Source: Candidatus Rokuibacteriota bacterium
GTDB lineage: Bacteria; Methylomirabilota; Methylomirabilia; Rokubacteriales; CSP1-6
DNA length: 64,000 bases
Direction of reading: 5' to 3'
Assembly (NCBI GenBank): GCA_016866775.1
Contig: VGLJ01000012.1
Location: forward strand, 1-64,000
Position 1 is the stretch's first letter. Each line of letters begins with the position of its first letter. Positions 37,231 to 46,093 of the stretch are shown one piece after another. The notes under the pieces are model-generated. The model saw nothing but the letters and a program-made list of their open reading frames with translations. It searched no databases and was not told where the DNA came from. The position numbers and the translations under genes were made by a program.

Positions 37231-37973
37231 TCCATCAGCACTCCGCCGTCCACGTTGAAGCTCTCGCCGAAGACGAAGCTCGCGGCGTCGGACAGGAGGA
37301 ACAGGACGGCGTTGGCGATCTCTTCCGGGCGGCCGAAGCGGCCGAGCGGGATGCGGCCGGCGACCATCTCGCGCTGCGACGGCGTGAGCGGCGCGTGCAT
37401 CGGCGTATCGCACGGGCCGGGGTTGACGCAGTTGATGCGCACGCCCGTGCCGGCGAGCTGGCGCGCGAAGCCTTTCGTCATCGTCACGACCGCGCCCTTC
37501 GTCGCCGCGTACGGAATGTTCGCGATGCGGCCGCCGCCGAGCTTGTAGCTGTCCGATCCGATCGTCACGATCCGGCCGTGCTTGCGCGGCAGCATCCGCT
37601 TCAGCGCGGCCTGCACCGCGAAGAACGTGCCCTTCGCGTTCACCGCGAAGACGCGGTCCCACTCCTCGGACGTCACCTCGAGCAGCGGCAGCGTCGTGAT
37701 GATGCCGGCGCACGTGACCAGGCCGTCGACGCGGCCGAGCTCGCGCTCGGCCAGGTCGAAGACCGCATCGATCTCGGGAAGCCTGGTGACGTCCGCGCGC
37801 AGCGAGCGGACCTCTCCGCCGAGCTCGCCGGCCGTCGTCTTCAGCCGTGCCTCGTCGAAGTCCGACAGGACGAGCCGCGCGCCCTCGCCGCTCGCGGCGC
37901 GCGCGATCGCGCGTCCCATCCCCGAGGCCGCGCCGGTGATGACGATGACCTGGTCGCGAAGATTCAGGTCCAT
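37227..37973 (-). CDS. short-chain dehydrogenase/reductase
   Basis: A 248-residue classical SDR: GAASGMGRA cofactor motif, CAGI in place of NNAG, catalytic Ser in IGSDSYK, and YAATK with the Tyr-Lys pair; the C-terminus has GESFNVDGG. Note that Asp in VLSDFDEA favours NAD. Two bp after the deacetylase gene and overlapping the lipoprotein gene, so part of the same operon. The substrate is unknown. Confidence 0.9.
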   Translation of the reverse strand: MDLNLRDQVIVITGAASGMGRAIARAASGEGARLVLSDFDEARLKTTAGELGGEVRSLRADVTRLPEIDAVFDLAERELGRVDGLVTCAGIITTLPLLEVTSEEWDRVFAVNAKGTFFAVQAALKRMLPRKHGRIVTIGSDSYKLGGGRIANIPYAATKGAVVTMTKGFARQLAGTGVRINCVNPGPCDTPMHAPLTPSQREMVAGRIPLGRFGRPEEIANAVLFLLSDAASFVFGESFNVDGGVLME

Positions 37974-37975
37974 GC

Positions 37976-38899
37976 TCAGCGGCTCCCGGGGACGATGCCC
38001 GCCGGCAACGACTCGATGTGCGCGCAGATGTCGCGCGGACGCGTCAGCCAGACCCGGTCGCGGTGCGTCGTGATGTGTTCGAACGCGCGACGCAGCCGGC
38101 GGACACGATACGGGCGGCCGGTGACGAACGGGTGCAGCGAGATCGGGCAGACGAGCGGCTGACGCTGCGACTGCGCCAGCATCTCGTCGAACTGGTCGAC
38201 GATCATGTCCGCGAACTCGTCGGCCGTGTAGCGGTACCAGACGATCCCGCGCGTGTCGTTGACCTCGATCGGGTACGGCATCGCGAGGATCCGTCCCTTG
38301 CGCGTGCGGATCCAGATCGGCTGGTCGTCCATCGTCCAGTCCATGAAGTAGCGATAGCCGGCCTCCTGGAGCAGGTCGGCCGTGCGCCCGCTGTTCGAGA
38401 GCCACGGGCTCATCCAGCCGGCGGGCGGGGCACCCTCGTGCTGCGCGATGGTCTTCGTCACCTGCGCGATCAGCGCGCGCTCCGCCGTCTCCGAAAGGTG
38501 ACCCTGCTCGTCGGAGTTCGTGACGCCGTGGCCGAGGATCTCGTCGCCGCGCTTGCGGAGCCGCTCGGGGATGTCGGGCGCCACGCCGTAGATCGCGGTG
38601 TTCATCTGGGCCTCGGCCGGAATGCCGAGGTCGTCGAGCAGCTCGAAGAGGCGCCAGATGCCCACGCGATTGCCGTAGTCGCGCCAGCTGTAGATGCTGT
38701 GGCTCTGCGCCTGGTCCGGCGGCGCGATGGCCGCGCCTTTCCCCTTGCCGAACCGGAAGGCCTCGATGTTGAGCGCGACGTAGACGGCGAGCCGTCGACC
38801 ATCCGGCCAGCTGTAGTCGGGCCGCGCGGTGACGTTCGAGTACTCGTAGCGTCCGTGGGTCTCGAGCGCGTCGCTTCGCTTCCGCACCGGCTTCTTCAT
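37976..38899 (-). CDS. polysaccharide deacetylase (PuuE/allantoinase-like) family protein
   Basis: A 307-residue NodB-like fold protein. ALNIEAFRFGKGKG replaces the usual Asp-Asp strand, EILGHGVTNSDEQGHLSE holds the metal-binding His, GWMSPWLSNSGRTADLLQEA is the substrate Arg/Pro region and ISLHPFVTGRPYRV carries the C-terminal catalytic His. This subgroup includes cofactor-independent allantoinase (PuuE) and related amidases rather than sugar deacetylases. It sits in an operon with a molybdenum hydroxylase, fitting a role in opening a cyclic amide (inference). Confidence 0.82.
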   Translation of the reverse strand: MKKPVRKRSDALETHGRYEYSNVTARPDYSWPDGRRLAVYVALNIEAFRFGKGKGAAIAPPDQAQSHSIYSWRDYGNRVGIWRLFELLDDLGIPAEAQMNTAIYGVAPDIPERLRKRGDEILGHGVTNSDEQGHLSETAERALIAQVTKTIAQHEGAPPAGWMSPWLSNSGRTADLLQEAGYRYFMDWTMDDQPIWIRTRKGRILAMPYPIEVNDTRGIVWYRYTADEFADMIVDQFDEMLAQSQRQPLVCPISLHPFVTGRPYRVRRLRRAFEHITTHRDRVWLTRPRDICAHIESLPAGIVPGSR

Positions 38900-39159
38900 G
38901 GGACGTCCTCCAGCGATCCGCCCGCGATCTGCGGCAGGATGAACACCTCGCTGTCCGCGCCGATCGGCTCGAGCAGCGCGTCCTGATAGATCTGGCCGTC
39001 GATGGCGACGGCCACGCCTTCTTCGAGGTGCGGCGCGATCTCCGGGTGCAGATCGGCGAGCTGACGGAAGAGCTGCCTCACGGACGTCGCCGAGAGGTCG
39101 AACTCGGCGACGCCGCCCGTGAGCTGCGTGAGGTTACCGACCAGCACCACCCGCGCCAT
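38896..39159 (-). CDS. MoaD/ThiS-family ubiquitin-like sulfur carrier with C-terminal extension
   Basis: An 87-residue beta-grasp protein: LTGGVAEFDLSATSVRQLFR, EEGVAVAIDGQ and VFILPQIAGG. MoaD and ThiS normally end exactly at Gly-Gly, which is adenylated and thiocarboxylated. Here six residues (SLEDVP) follow, so activation would need cleavage, or the protein has another role. The start lies 26 nt inside the end of the molybdenum-hydroxylase large-subunit gene, linking it to molybdenum cofactor supply. Confidence 0.8.
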   Translation of the reverse strand: MARVVLVGNLTQLTGGVAEFDLSATSVRQLFRQLADLHPEIAPHLEEGVAVAIDGQIYQDALLEPIGADSEVFILPQIAGGSLEDVP

Positions 39160-41422
39160 ACTTCTCCTTGAGCGCTTTCAGCACCTTCGGCGGCGACATC
39201 GGCAGCTCGGTGAACCGAATGCCCGTCGCGTTCTCCATCGCGTTGGCGATCGCGCCGAGCGGCGGCACGATCGGCGTCTCGCCGACCCCGCGCACGCCGT
39301 ACGGGTGCCGCGGGTTCGCCACCTCGACCACGATCGCGTCGATCTTCGGCACGTCGGAGGCCACCGGCATCCGGTAGTCGAGGAAGCCCGCGTTCTGGAG
39401 CTTGCCGTCGGCGCCGTAGATGTACTCCTCGTTCAGCGCCCAGCCGATGCCCTGCACGGCGCCGCCCTGGAACTGCCCCTCGACGTACGCGGGGTGCAGC
39501 GCCTTGCCCGCGTCCTGCGCCACCGTGTAGCGCAGGATCGTCACGCGCCCGGTCTCCGGATCGACTTCGAGGTCGACCAGGTGCGTGCCGAGGCTCGGCC
39601 CCGCGCCCTGCGCGTTGATGCGGCCGACGCCGCCGATCGGGCCGCCGGTCTTGCCCGCCACCTTCGCGAAGTCGACGAGCGACATCGGCGTGACCTTCTC
39701 GCTGGCCACCTTCGGCTTCACGTGCCCGCCGGCGTACTCGATCTCGTCGGGCTTCATCTCCCACAGCTTCGCCGCGCGCGCGCACAGCTCCGACTTGATC
39801 TGCTTCGCCGCTTCGACGATCGCCATCGAGCCGGAGAACGCGGAGCGGCTGCCGCCGGTGAGGAAGTTGAAGCCGAGCGAGCCCGTGTCGCCGATGATCG
39901 GCCGCACCTTGTCGTACGGGATGCCGAGCTCGTCCGCCGCCACGGCCGCGAGCGACGCGCGCAGGCCGCCGATGTCCGGCGTGCCCGCCATCAGCGACAC
40001 CGTGCCGTCCTCGTTCACCGTGAGCGACACGCACGTCTCGCCGCCGATGTTGAACCAGAACCCGGACGCGACGCCGCGGCCCTGCCACTTCCGGAGCGGC
40101 GTGTTCCAGTGCTCGGTCTTCTTGATCGAGTTGAGCGTCTCCTCGAGCCCGAGCGGGCCGAACTTCGGGCCGTACGCGGCCTTCGTCCCTTCGTGCGCCG
40201 CGTTCATCATGCGGAGCTGGATCGGATCGATGCCGAGCTTCTTCGCGATCTCGTCGACGACGCTCTCGACCGCGTACTCGGAGATCGGCGCGCCCGGCGC
40301 GCGATAGGCGGCGACCTTCGGGCGGTTCGAGACCACGTCGTACCCGACGACCTTCACGTGCTCGATCTCGTACGGCGCGTAGGCGCACATCACGCCCGGC
40401 TGCACCGGCGAGCCCTGGAACGCGCCGGCCTGGTACTTCAGCTCCGCCCAGCCCGCGACGAACTTGCCGTCCTTCGTCGCGCCCATCTTCACTTTCACGA
40501 CCGCGCCCGACGTCGGGCCCGAGGCCTTGAAGACTTCCTCGCGCGACATCACCATCTTCACGGGCCGCTTCGCCTTGCGCGAGAGCGCGAGCGCGAGCGG
40601 CTCGAGGTACACGACGGTCTTGCCGCCGAACCCGCCGCCGATCTCCGCCGCGTTGACGCGGATCTTGCCGATGTCCATGCCGAGCAGGCGCGCGCAGTGC
40701 GCGCGGACGATGTAGTGGCCCTGCGTCGAGACCCAGACCTCGGCCGAGCCGTCTTCGGAGACGGTGGCGAGCACCGCGTGAGGCTCGATGTAGCCCTGAT
40801 GCACCGGCGCGGTCTTGAACTCGCGCTCGACGATGACGTCCGCCCGCTTGAAGCCCGCGTCGATGTCGCCCTGCGAGATCTCGACGCGCTTGGCAACGTT
40901 CGACGGCCGGTCGGGCTTCGGCTCGACGCCCACGGTGAACAGGTCGTCGTGCAGGATCGGCGCGCCGGGCTGCATCGCCTCGACGACGTCGATGACGTGC
41001 GGCAGGACGTCGTACGTCACGTCGATGAGCTTGAGCGCCTTCTTCGCGATCACCGCGCTCGTCGCCGCGACCGCGGCCACCGCGTGGCCCTCGTACAAGG
41101 CCTTCTCGCGCGCCATCACGTTCCGGGTGACGTCCTTGTAGTTCATCATCATCTCGCCGGCCGGGATGAACTCCGACGGCATGTCGGCGAAGTCGTCGCG
41201 CGTGATCACCGCCTTCACGCCGGGCAGCGCCTCGGCCTTCGACGTGTCGATCGAGACGATGCGCGCGTGCGGATGCGGGCTGCGCAGCACCTTCCCGATG
41301 AGCTGGCCCGCGAGGTTGTAGTCGGCGCCGAAGCGTGCGCGTCCCGTGACCTTGTCCGCGCCGTCCGGCCGGATCGTGCGGGTACCGACGTACTGCTGTC
41401 CGTTCGTGCCGTTCCCGGCCAT
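39134..41422 (-). CDS. xanthine-dehydrogenase-family molybdenum-binding subunit
   Basis: A 762-residue large subunit. GKVLRSPHPHARI starts the aldehyde-oxidase N-terminal domain; AEIGGGFGGKTVVYLEPL is the first Mo-cofactor loop, VAAYRAPGAPISEYAVESVV the substrate-loop region (not the carbon-monoxide type AYRCSFR), and YGVRGVGETPIVPPLGAIAN contains the active-site Glu. It hydroxylates a heterocycle or aldehyde with water as oxygen source. ATG 41422 is chosen because AAAGGG is 6 nt upstream; ATG 41428 abuts that site. Works with the small and medium subunits just upstream. Confidence 0.93.
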   Translation of the reverse strand: MAGNGTNGQQYVGTRTIRPDGADKVTGRARFGADYNLAGQLIGKVLRSPHPHARIVSIDTSKAEALPGVKAVITRDDFADMPSEFIPAGEMMMNYKDVTRNVMAREKALYEGHAVAAVAATSAVIAKKALKLIDVTYDVLPHVIDVVEAMQPGAPILHDDLFTVGVEPKPDRPSNVAKRVEISQGDIDAGFKRADVIVEREFKTAPVHQGYIEPHAVLATVSEDGSAEVWVSTQGHYIVRAHCARLLGMDIGKIRVNAAEIGGGFGGKTVVYLEPLALALSRKAKRPVKMVMSREEVFKASGPTSGAVVKVKMGATKDGKFVAGWAELKYQAGAFQGSPVQPGVMCAYAPYEIEHVKVVGYDVVSNRPKVAAYRAPGAPISEYAVESVVDEIAKKLGIDPIQLRMMNAAHEGTKAAYGPKFGPLGLEETLNSIKKTEHWNTPLRKWQGRGVASGFWFNIGGETCVSLTVNEDGTVSLMAGTPDIGGLRASLAAVAADELGIPYDKVRPIIGDTGSLGFNFLTGGSRSAFSGSMAIVEAAKQIKSELCARAAKLWEMKPDEIEYAGGHVKPKVASEKVTPMSLVDFAKVAGKTGGPIGGVGRINAQGAGPSLGTHLVDLEVDPETGRVTILRYTVAQDAGKALHPAYVEGQFQGGAVQGIGWALNEEYIYGADGKLQNAGFLDYRMPVASDVPKIDAIVVEVANPRHPYGVRGVGETPIVPPLGAIANAMENATGIRFTELPMSPPKVLKALKEKYGAGGAGR

Positions 41423-41424
41423 GG

Positions 41425-41901
41425 TCATCCCTTTCTCATCGCGCCGGCGGCGTCCTGCACGGCGGTGATGATCTTGTCGTAGCCGGTGCACCGGCAGAGG
41501 TTGCCGGCGAGCCAGTAGCGAATCTCGGTCTCGGTCGGATTCGGGTTTCTCTCGAGCAGCGCCTTGCTGGCGACGAGAAAGCCCGGCGTGCAGATGCCGC
41601 ACTGGAGCGCGGCGTGCTCGAGGAAGCGTTGCTGGAGCGGATGGAGCGTCTCGCCCTTCGCCATCCCCTCGATCGTCTCGATCGTGCGTCCGCCGACCTC
41701 GCAGCCGAGCACGAGGCACGAGCAGACCAGGCGGCCGTCGAGCGTCACGCTGCAGGCGCCGCAGTCCCCGGACGAGCAGCCTTCCTTGCTCCCGGTGAGA
41801 TGCAGCGTGTCACGCAGGACGTCGAGCAGCGTCTCCTCGGTCTCGCAGAGGAACTCGACCGGGTCTCCGTTCACGATCGCTTCGACGTGGTGCTTGGCCA
41901 T
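41425..41901 (-). CDS. 2Fe-2S subunit of a molybdenum hydroxylase (CoxS/XdhC-type)
   Basis: A 158-residue protein with the plant-ferredoxin-like cluster CSSGDCGAC plus a further Cys in GRLVCSCLV, and the second cluster CGICTPGFL with CRCTG. These two [2Fe-2S] clusters pass electrons from the Mo centre to FAD. The ATG overlaps the stop of the FAD subunit gene. Confidence 0.95.
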   Translation of the reverse strand: MAKHHVEAIVNGDPVEFLCETEETLLDVLRDTLHLTGSKEGCSSGDCGACSVTLDGRLVCSCLVLGCEVGGRTIETIEGMAKGETLHPLQQRFLEHAALQCGICTPGFLVASKALLERNPNPTETEIRYWLAGNLCRCTGYDKIITAVQDAAGAMRKG

Positions 41902-42761
41902 CAGCGCGTCCTCGCTCGGTCCATCGCGATCAGCGCCGCGCGGCGTGCGAGCACGCCCGCGACGTCGACGCGGAATTCGGTCGTGCCTCGCTTGTCGTCG
42001 ATCGGCCGGCACGCGGCGCGCGCCGCGGCGGCCAGCCGCTCCTGCGCGGCGTCGTCCAGCCGGCTCCCGATGATCGCCTGCGCCGCCTCCGCGACGAGCA
42101 GCACGCGCGGCGCGACCGCGCCGAGCGAGACACGCGCGGCGGTGATCGTGCCGGCGCCGTCGACCGCGATGCTCACGCCCGCGCCCACGACGGCGATGTC
42201 CATCTCGGTGCGCGGGATGAAGCGCAGGTAGGCATCGGCGGAGCGCGGCGGGCGCGGCGGCAGGAGGAACGAGACGACGAACTCGCCGGGGCGCAGCGCC
42301 AGCGTGCGCGGCCCGAGCATCACGTCCTCGACGGGCAGGTCGCGCTGGCCGTGCGGCCCGGCGAGCTTCGCGACGGCGCCCGCCGCGATCAGCGCGGGCA
42401 CGCTGTCCGCCGCCGGTGAGCCGTTGCAGAGGTTCCCGCCGAGGGTCGCGCGTCCCTGCACCTGCGTGGAGCCGATCAGGTTCGCCGCCTCCACCACGCC
42501 CGGCCACGCCTGCTTGAGCGGCGCGTGCTCCTTGAGCTCGGCGCCCGTGACCGCGGCGCCGATGCGCCACCCGCCGTTCTCCTGCGTGACCGCGCGGGTC
42601 TCGCGGATCCGCTTGATGTCGACGATCAGCTCGGGCTCGACGACGTCGGCGCGCATCTGGACCAGGAGGTCGGTGCCTCCCGCCAGCACGCGCGCGTCGC
42701 CGTTCGCCGCCGCGAGCAACGCGACCGCTCCCTGCACCGATTCCGGGGCCTCGTATCGCAT
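41901..42761 (-). CDS. FAD-binding medium subunit of a molybdenum hydroxylase (CoxM type)
   Basis: A 286-residue protein with VLAGGTDLLVQMR (FAD-binding), GRATLGGNLCNGSPAADSVP and the CO-dehydrogenase flavoprotein C-terminal domain (VSLGAVAPRVLLVAEAAQAI). It takes electrons from the iron-sulfur subunit. ATG 42761 is preferred because GAAAGG lies 6 nt upstream; ATG 42767 directly abuts it. Confidence 0.92.
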   Translation of the reverse strand: MRYEAPESVQGAVALLAAANGDARVLAGGTDLLVQMRADVVEPELIVDIKRIRETRAVTQENGGWRIGAAVTGAELKEHAPLKQAWPGVVEAANLIGSTQVQGRATLGGNLCNGSPAADSVPALIAAGAVAKLAGPHGQRDLPVEDVMLGPRTLALRPGEFVVSFLLPPRPPRSADAYLRFIPRTEMDIAVVGAGVSIAVDGAGTITAARVSLGAVAPRVLLVAEAAQAIIGSRLDDAAQERLAAAARAACRPIDDKRGTTEFRVDVAGVLARRAALIAMDRARTR

Positions 42762-42763
42762 GG

Positions 42764-44125
42764 TCATCCTTTCGACGTGATCGAGCGGGCGGTCTCACGC
42801 GCGGCAGCGGCAGCGCGCTCCGCGAACTGGCGACAGAGCCCGGTGTATTGCGCGGGATCGAGCAGCGCGTCCACCTGCGCGGGCGAGAGCGTCGCGCTGA
42901 CGTGCGCGTCCTCGGCGAGGAGGTCGCGGAACGGGCGCGACGCGGTGACCGAGGCCTGCGCGGCGTCGTAGATCGCGTCGTGCGCGCGCTGGCGGCCGAT
43001 CTGCTTGCCCAGCTCGAGCATGAGCGCCTCGGCCATGATCAGGCCGCCGGAGAGATCGAGGTTCTCGCGCATGCGCTCGGGGAAGACGTGCAGCCCGTCG
43101 AACAGCGCGATCATCCGCTGCAGCATGTCGCCGGTGAGCTCGCACGCCTGCACCACCGCGCGGCCCATCATGATGCTCGTCGTCCGGTCCGCTTCGTGCT
43201 CGGTCTGCATCGCCTCGAGCGCGAGCGGCACCATCGCGCGGATCTGCGCGCCGGCCGCGATGATGTCCTGCGAGAGCTTCGGGTTCCGCTTCTGCGGCAT
43301 CGTGCTGCTGCCGACGGTGCCGGGCGGCACCGGCTCCTCCACCTCGCCGAACTCCTGCTTCATGAGCGTGTAGATCTCGCGCCCGACCTTGCTGCACGTG
43401 GACGCGAGCATCCCGAGGAGCAGCACGTACTCCGCCTGGTGATCGCCGATCGTGCGCGCGGGCACGGGCATGGGCCGCATGCCGAGCGCCGCGGCCATCT
43501 TCTCCTGCGTCGCGAGCCCCGCTTCACCGAGCGAGGCGAGCGTGCCGGCGCCGCCGCCGAGCATCGCGACGAACACGCGCCCCTCGCAGCCGCGTAGACG
43601 CTCCACGTGGCGGCCCAGCTCGTCGATCCACACGGCGACCTTGTATCCGAAGGTGGCCGGCACCGCGTGCTGGCCGTGCGTGCGCCCCGGCAGCAGCATG
43701 TCCTTCGTGCGCTCGGCGAGACCGGCCAGCGTGACCAGCAGCGTGGCGAGCTGGCGCAGGAAGATCGCGTGCGCCTTCCGCACCTGGAGGAGCTGGCCCG
43801 TCTGCGTGATGTTCTGCGTCGTGGCGCCCCAGTGCACGTAGCCGCCCGCGTCGCCGTCGCACGCCTTGTCGAGCGCCCAGACGACGGGCACGATCGGATG
43901 GCCGGTCTTCGCGAGTCCGGCGCGGATGGCGTCGAGATCGAGAAACTTCAGATGCGCCTTGCGCCGGATCTCCTCCGCGGCGTGCTTGGGAATGATGCCG
44001 AGCCCGGCCTGCGCGTCCGCGAGCGCGGCCTCGACGTCGAGCCACGACTGGAAGCGCGCGTGCTCGGTGAAGAGCGCGCGGATGCCGGGATCGTCGATCC
44101 GGAGGGAGGTCGGCTCTTCAAGCAT
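42764..44125 (-). CDS. adenylosuccinate lyase / 3-carboxymuconate cycloisomerase superfamily protein
   Basis: A 453-residue fumarase/aspartase-superfamily enzyme: HWGATTQNITQTGQLLQ, GRTHGQHAVPATFGYKVAVW and the signature loop GSSTMPQKRNPKLSQDI with the catalytic Ser. The superfamily eliminates fumarate or opens and closes lactones. Its place between an amidohydrolase and a molybdenum hydroxylase argues for a catabolic lyase and not purine biosynthesis (inference). It overlaps the amidohydrolase gene by 8 bp. Confidence 0.85.
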   Translation of the reverse strand: MLEEPTSLRIDDPGIRALFTEHARFQSWLDVEAALADAQAGLGIIPKHAAEEIRRKAHLKFLDLDAIRAGLAKTGHPIVPVVWALDKACDGDAGGYVHWGATTQNITQTGQLLQVRKAHAIFLRQLATLLVTLAGLAERTKDMLLPGRTHGQHAVPATFGYKVAVWIDELGRHVERLRGCEGRVFVAMLGGGAGTLASLGEAGLATQEKMAAALGMRPMPVPARTIGDHQAEYVLLLGMLASTCSKVGREIYTLMKQEFGEVEEPVPPGTVGSSTMPQKRNPKLSQDIIAAGAQIRAMVPLALEAMQTEHEADRTTSIMMGRAVVQACELTGDMLQRMIALFDGLHVFPERMRENLDLSGGLIMAEALMLELGKQIGRQRAHDAIYDAAQASVTASRPFRDLLAEDAHVSATLSPAQVDALLDPAQYTGLCRQFAERAAAAARETARSITSKG

Positions 44126-45260
44126 GGGCGGTCAGCCTCGGGACGTCGAAACGGTAGACGCGCGCGGTGTTGGCGCCGACGATCTTCGCCTGCTCGTCCG
44201 CGGGCACTCCCGCGAGGATCTCGCTCAGGATCTTCCGCGACTGCGGAAACGTCGACTCGCTGTGTGGATAGTCGGAGCCCCACATCATGGTGTCGACGCC
44301 GATCACGTCGCGCAGCCGGATGCCGATCGCGTCTTCCTGGAAGCTCAGCACGATGTTCCGGTGGAAGAAGTCGCTCGGCCGCATCTCGCCCTTGAAGCGA
44401 TAGATCGCCTCTTCGGTCCGCTCGCGGTACGTGTAGTCCATCGTGTCGAGCAGGTGCGGCACCCACGAGAGCTCGAACTCCACGATGGCGACGACGAGAC
44501 GCGGATAGCGCTCGAAGACGCCGGAGAAGATCAGGTCGCACATCGACGTCGCGGGTCCGAAGGCTTTCGTGGCGCGGCTGCTCGCATCGCGCAGCGTCTG
44601 CCCGGGCGCGCCGCGAATCCGGCCCTGGCGGCGCGTCGCGGTGTGCAGGCTCAGCGGCATCTCGAGCGCTTCGGCCGTGGCCCAGAAGCGCTCGTACTCC
44701 GGCTGGTCGTAACGGCGCTCGTCGAGCGGCAATTCGGTGATCATCGCGCCCGCGAGGCCGAGGCGCGCGGCGCGCTCCAGCTCCTCGATGCCATCGCCGA
44801 CGTCGTCGAGGTTGACCATGGCGATGCCCTTGAGCCGGGACGGATCCGTGCGGCAGAACTCCGCGAGCCAGTCGTTGTACGCGCGGAACACGGCGGACAT
44901 CAGCGCCGAGTCCTTCAGGCGGAAGTAGAAGAGGCCCTGCGACGGGTAGAGCACCTCGCCCGCGACGCCGTCGAGCCGCATGTCCGCGAGGTGCTGCTCG
45001 GGATCGTAGCCGCCGCGCGGCACGTCCTCGAAGCGCCCGCGTCCCGAGATGGTCTCCGGCGCCTCGAACCGCGCGCCGGCGTTGGAGATGAGACCGATGC
45101 CGGACAGGACCTGGCCGGCTTCGACCACGATCTGGTCGGCGCCGTCGATACGCTGGATCCGCGGCGCGCGGGCGCGAAAGGCCTTGTCGATGCGGGTCGC
45201 CCAGAGATCGGGCGGCTCGAACACGTGCGAGTCGGAGGAGAGGATCAGGCCCGGCAGCAT
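44118..45260 (-). CDS. amidohydrolase 2 family protein (ACMSD/resorcylate-decarboxylase type)
   Basis: About 380 residues. SSDSHVFEPPDLWATRIDKA is the N-terminal metal motif (D-x-H variant), with MPLSLHTATRR, VVAIVEFELSWVPHLLDTMD and MMWGSDYPHSESTFPQSRKI supplying further His and Asp. Relatives hydrolyse or decarboxylate cyclic acids. ATG 45260 is 7 nt after TACCCT (minus strand), suggesting leaderless initiation; ATG 45287 would collide with the divergent SDR start. First gene of a nine-gene operon. Confidence 0.85.
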   Translation of the reverse strand: MLPGLILSSDSHVFEPPDLWATRIDKAFRARAPRIQRIDGADQIVVEAGQVLSGIGLISNAGARFEAPETISGRGRFEDVPRGGYDPEQHLADMRLDGVAGEVLYPSQGLFYFRLKDSALMSAVFRAYNDWLAEFCRTDPSRLKGIAMVNLDDVGDGIEELERAARLGLAGAMITELPLDERRYDQPEYERFWATAEALEMPLSLHTATRRQGRIRGAPGQTLRDASSRATKAFGPATSMCDLIFSGVFERYPRLVVAIVEFELSWVPHLLDTMDYTYRERTEEAIYRFKGEMRPSDFFHRNIVLSFQEDAIGIRLRDVIGVDTMMWGSDYPHSESTFPQSRKILSEILAGVPADEQAKIVGANTARVYRFDVPRLTAHA

Positions 45261-45267
45261 GGGCGAG

Positions 45268-45277
45268 AGGGTATCAT
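45268..45277. promoter_or_regulatory. symmetric divergent -10 element
   Basis: AGGGTATCAT gives TACCCT leftward (7 nt before ATG 45260) and TATCAT rightward (8 nt before ATG 45286), sharing the central TA. The whole intergenic gap is 25 bp and neither gene has a Shine-Dalgarno. Confidence 0.6.
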
Positions 45278-45285
45278 CCTCGGTC

Positions 45286-46044
45286 ATGGGAAAGCTCGAC
45301 GGCAAGGTGGCGCTGATCAGCGGCGGGTCGCGGGGCCAGGGCGCGGCGGAGGCGGAGACGTTCGTCAAGGAAGGCGCGAAGGTCGTGTTCGGCGACATTC
45401 GCGACGCGGACGGCCAGAAGGTCGAGGCCGCCATCCGCGCGAGCGGCGGAGCGGCGACGTACGTGCATCTCGACGTGACCAGCGAGGACGACTGGAAGCG
45501 CGCGGTGCAGACCGCGGTCGATCGCTACGGCAAGCTCGACGTCCTCGTCAACAACGCGGCGATCACGATCAAGCGCGTCCCGATCGAGGAGCGCACGGTC
45601 GCGGAGTGGGACCAGGTGATGGCGGTGAACGCGAAGGGTGTCTTCCTCGGCACCAAGCACGCCATCCCGGCCATGCGGCGCGCGGGCGGCGGATCGATCG
45701 TGAACATCTCGTCGATCGCCGGCATCGGCCAGTCGCTCATGCAGGAGCCGGCCTACGCGGCGAGCAAGGCCGCGGTCCGGATCTTCACGAAGGTGACGGC
45801 GGCGCAGCACGCGAAGGACGGAATCCGCTGCAACTCCGTGCACCCGGGGCCGGTCGACACGGAGATGTTCCACAACGCGTTCCCCGACAAGGACGTCATG
45901 GCGCGCCGGCTCGCGCGCATTCCCCTCGGCCGCATGGGGACGGTCTCGGAGATGGTGAGCCTCGTCCTCTATCTCGCGTCCGACGACTCCGCGTACATGA
46001 CCGGCAGCGAGATCCTGATCGACGGCGGCGCGATGGCCATGTAG
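45286..46044 (+). CDS. short-chain dehydrogenase/reductase
   Basis: A 252-residue SDR: GGSRGQGAAEAE cofactor loop, NNAA, catalytic Ser in NISSIAG, YAASK, and GSEILIDGG at the C-terminus. FGDIRDA suggests NAD preference. It is divergent from the molybdenum-hydroxylase operon, with a 25-bp shared promoter, so it may act in the same pathway. The substrate is unknown. Confidence 0.9.
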   Translation: MGKLDGKVALISGGSRGQGAAEAETFVKEGAKVVFGDIRDADGQKVEAAIRASGGAATYVHLDVTSEDDWKRAVQTAVDRYGKLDVLVNNAAITIKRVPIEERTVAEWDQVMAVNAKGVFLGTKHAIPAMRRAGGGSIVNISSIAGIGQSLMQEPAYAASKAAVRIFTKVTAAQHAKDGIRCNSVHPGPVDTEMFHNAFPDKDVMARRLARIPLGRMGTVSEMVSLVLYLASDDSAYMTGSEILIDGGAMAM

Positions 46045-46093
46045 ACCGCGCTCAAGGTTCCCCGGGCCGGGCCGATCCTCTCGAAGAGGACTC

